This document shows, piece after piece, positions 44,816 through 46,873 of a stretch of 46,873 bases of DNA. How positions within the stretch are numbered: the first letter of the stretch is position 1; the number at the start of each line of letters is the position of its first letter. Source of the stretch: Saccoglossus kowalevskii (lineage: Eukaryota > Hemichordata > Enteropneusta > Harrimaniidae); assembly GCF_000003605.2 (NCBI RefSeq), contig NW_003135347.1, positions 399,270-446,142 on the forward strand. The letters are read 5' to 3'. Both the position numbers and the translations under genes were made by a program. The notes beneath the pieces are model-generated. The model searched no databases. It was given only the letters and a program-made list of their open reading frames with translations, and was not told where the DNA came from.

Positions 44816-46288
44816 ACATTAAAGTCTAACATGTTGCTTATTTGATTATGAATACATCGTCAAGACACAGACATACATATCCATAACCACCAAGAGAACA
44901 AAGAGGACGAAGACAAGGACAAGGACAAATTCAGATCATGTTTAGCTCAAGGTTAGCTCGATGTTTGCATACCATCGTGAGCCATCGATGAATCGAGTCC
45001 ATCAAGGTGAAAAACTTAACAACTATAATACCATGATCAATAAGATGAACAATAATAATGAAGTAAAAAGTACGAATAAGCACAAACATTCACTCGAAGA
45101 AGAGATCAGTATAACAACACGCTTACGTTGAAGCACCGGAATCAGTGGATTTTGTTATTCCTTCATACCACGGTTATATAACAATATAAATGGATTTTCT
45201 GTGTCGTCCATTCAAACTGTTACGGTTAATATTGATGTTCTCGACGTTGTGAATGCTTATTGGAACATTCTGTTATATAAGAAATAAAGGAAGACCTACT
45301 GCCCAGTATGGCGTGGCAGGGACGGGGATGAACGCGCTATTCAAGATATTATATACATATATGTATTGTTACTTTGAGCTCAAGTCTACAGTACAATGAA
45401 CTATAACAAAACATCGTATAAGTCTACATAATATCTGGTTAGAACAATCATACATTTTGAGGTGTACCCCTATGAATTCCTAGTTTTTAATGTCTAATTA
45501 AACGCCAGTTATTGCATAATAAGAGAGCAATAAGAGAATATAAATTCTTAAAATTCTTAGTGTTAACCTTCTCGATCTGTTCGACACCATAAGTTAAAAA
45601 TATGTTGTTGTTGAGCAACATAGTTGAGTCAATCTATCACAAGTAATCTATCAAATTTGTCTGAAACGAACCACAAGACGCCCTTAGCCAAAATGAAAGA
45701 TTGTCGCCGTTAAAATCATAATACATAGCAACGTAAGGAGAACGAAAAACAAAATTTAATTAGTGGTATGGATCCACATATCCTATTCAATAAAGGAATT
45801 GAATTGAATAATGTCTTGAAATAAAAACCACTCATAAATACTACAGTACCCTCCTATTCGGGTGGATATATCTGAAAGACAATTACTATGTTGGATGAGA
45901 TCCTTAATGGGTCCAATGATTGCGAATACATATGTGTGTTGCCTTAAGAGCCATTCATCGAACATTGGAGCACGTAGTACATTCACCAATTAGTCGAAGG
46001 AACGGAGTGGGAATAAATGGCACGATGATGTTGTGCCTAGAAGTCATAATGTTAAGTCCCTTTTGGATATATAACCTCATTCTCAGAATACGTATTCTGC
46101 TAGCGGAAAATATAAACCAGGCAAATCTGGCCTACGCTGGAGCTATTTTTTGGGAGACCGTATCAGTGACACAATAATCATAGAAAATGTTGTGTTGTTT
46201 TGATTGTTGTTGGTAACCCCAGTCATACACTTTACGTGATTCAAACAACTGAACCACGGCTACTACGGCCGTTACACGATATAGATTA
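44816..46288. other. Probable GPCR intron; no exon seen
   Basis: A purine-rich run lies at about 44892-44925 on the plus strand. ORFs of 68-85 codons at 45783-46177 show no TM-like pattern or GPCR motif. If the gene model is right, this is intron on the minus strand. Confidence 0.45.
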
Positions 46289-46582
46289 TTAAAAGGCGGT
46301 AGTCGTCGCGCCACGCATGCGCGAGATATATGGGTCTCACATAAACAAAGATGTCGACTTTTACTGTTGCGCAGATCAACGAGTGCAAACTGAGACGTTA
46401 GCAAGCTTTAATTAGGTATTTTTCAGGTGATTGGTAGGTATCGAAGGAGTCACCGGCGGTAATCAGTGCAAGTTGCGCCTAGGTCAAACCTCGTACTTGT
46501 GATTTCAATTAGAAGAGCGTATTATGGGAAAATCAATGTTCATCAACACAATTGTCGGACATGTGCAGAGCGACGACCACCA
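46289..46582. mobile_element. Second copy of the TTAA MITE, inverted relative to the first
   Basis: Starts TTAA then AAGGCGGTAGTCGTCGCGC, and its first 110 bases match the reverse complement of 7600-7709 ('catatgggtctc'-like region, 'aaacaaagatg', 'gttgcgcagat', 'aactgagacgt'). The far end (gcagagcgacgaccacc, 46565-46581) is the decayed partner repeat and its TTAA is not evident. The 90-codon minus ORF here comes from the MITE. Confidence 0.8.
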
Positions 46583-46873
46583 ACCCCTGAGGCATATTAT
46601 TATTATAAGTAGATTGAAATTACTGACATGACAGTGACATCTGTAGCTTGTCTATTTTTTACCGCTTCTCAAATATACATAAGATGTAATCAATTGTAAG
46701 AGATGCAAGATTTAGTTTGATATTTATGGTTGTATCGTTTTAATCAGTTTATTATTATTATTTTTAGAATTCAAGTATTAATATTTAATCATACCCATCC
46801 TTCACCGCTTAAGAAGTTCATTGTTTCGTGTCAATAAGCCACAATTTTGTACCTAAGTGTGTACTTAGATTTT
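46583..46873. other. No feature seen
   Basis: AT-rich sequence with a short (ATT)n at 46754-46764; nothing else recognisable. Confidence 0.5.

Noticed and set aside
45783-45989. Possible upstream GPCR exon
   Set aside because: The translation has no run of hydrophobic residues like TM1-TM3, no conserved Asn, Asp or Cys in place, and no donor completing the DRY codon.
46132-46404. 90-codon minus ORF near the right edge
   Set aside because: Most of it lies in the TTAA MITE and matches the ORF in the other MITE copy only through the terminal repeat.
1-46873. CRISPR arrays, operons, ribosome binding sites
   Set aside because: Splice signals, LINE tails and the GPCR mark this as eukaryotic DNA; no regularly spaced short repeats with unique spacers were seen.

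Overview
The window looks like AT-rich nuclear DNA from an animal, most likely a marine invertebrate. The evidence is intron-type splice sites, a rhodopsin-class GPCR exon, relics of several metazoan transposon classes, and very low coding density. I cannot name the species. Almost none of the ORFs longer than 60 codons is convincing as a gene. The one gene exon I am confident of is the 3' coding exon of a prokineticin-receptor-like GPCR on the minus strand (44104-44794). Its upstream exons are not visible and probably lie beyond the right edge.

Positions 718-36780 form a decayed tandem array. The same ordered blocks recur in direct orientation: a 1.3-3.7 kb type, then 6.0-9.5 kb, 9.5-10.1 kb and 10.1-12.6 kb types. 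They recur with roughly 10-12 kb spacing and diverge through substitutions, deletions, one inversion and many transposon insertions. Inside the array are remnants of what appears to be a small secreted-protein gene family. These are signal-peptide exons (11888, 19510), homologous segments just upstream of each (about 11370, 18965) and in the copy near 22800, a short exon with an intact acceptor and donor (about 9171), a better-preserved exon-like ORF (31896-32215), and a cysteine-containing terminal exon (12229-12411, with a broken copy at about 23035-23233). No copy reads through as a complete gene, so the family here seems to be mostly pseudogenes, or exons whose splicing I cannot resolve.

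Mobile elements account for much of the rest. There are two opposed 3' ends of one non-LTR retrotransposon family (1-717 plus, 784-1255 minus), a CR1-like fragment (23844-24240), a LINE tail (36784-37050) and a reverse-transcriptase relic (37556-37925). A minus-strand Ty3/Gypsy-like relic lies between two diverged LTRs (40455-43470). DNA elements include a TTAA-flanked MITE present twice (7411-7709 and 46293-46582), a long foldback (14298-14444), a 2.2 kb TIR element (14758-16958) that contains a second 1.0 kb TIR element (15134-16140), and a palindromic MITE (39221-39360). Because the array is duplicated, several insertions have their empty site preserved in a sister copy, which fixes their boundaries.

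The right third (37.9-46.9 kb) is outside the array. It holds the Gypsy relic, a stop-poor stretch with opposed ORFs (39530-40425), the GPCR exon and a second MITE copy. All assignments come from reading the sequence; homology statements rest on remembered family motifs, not on searches.
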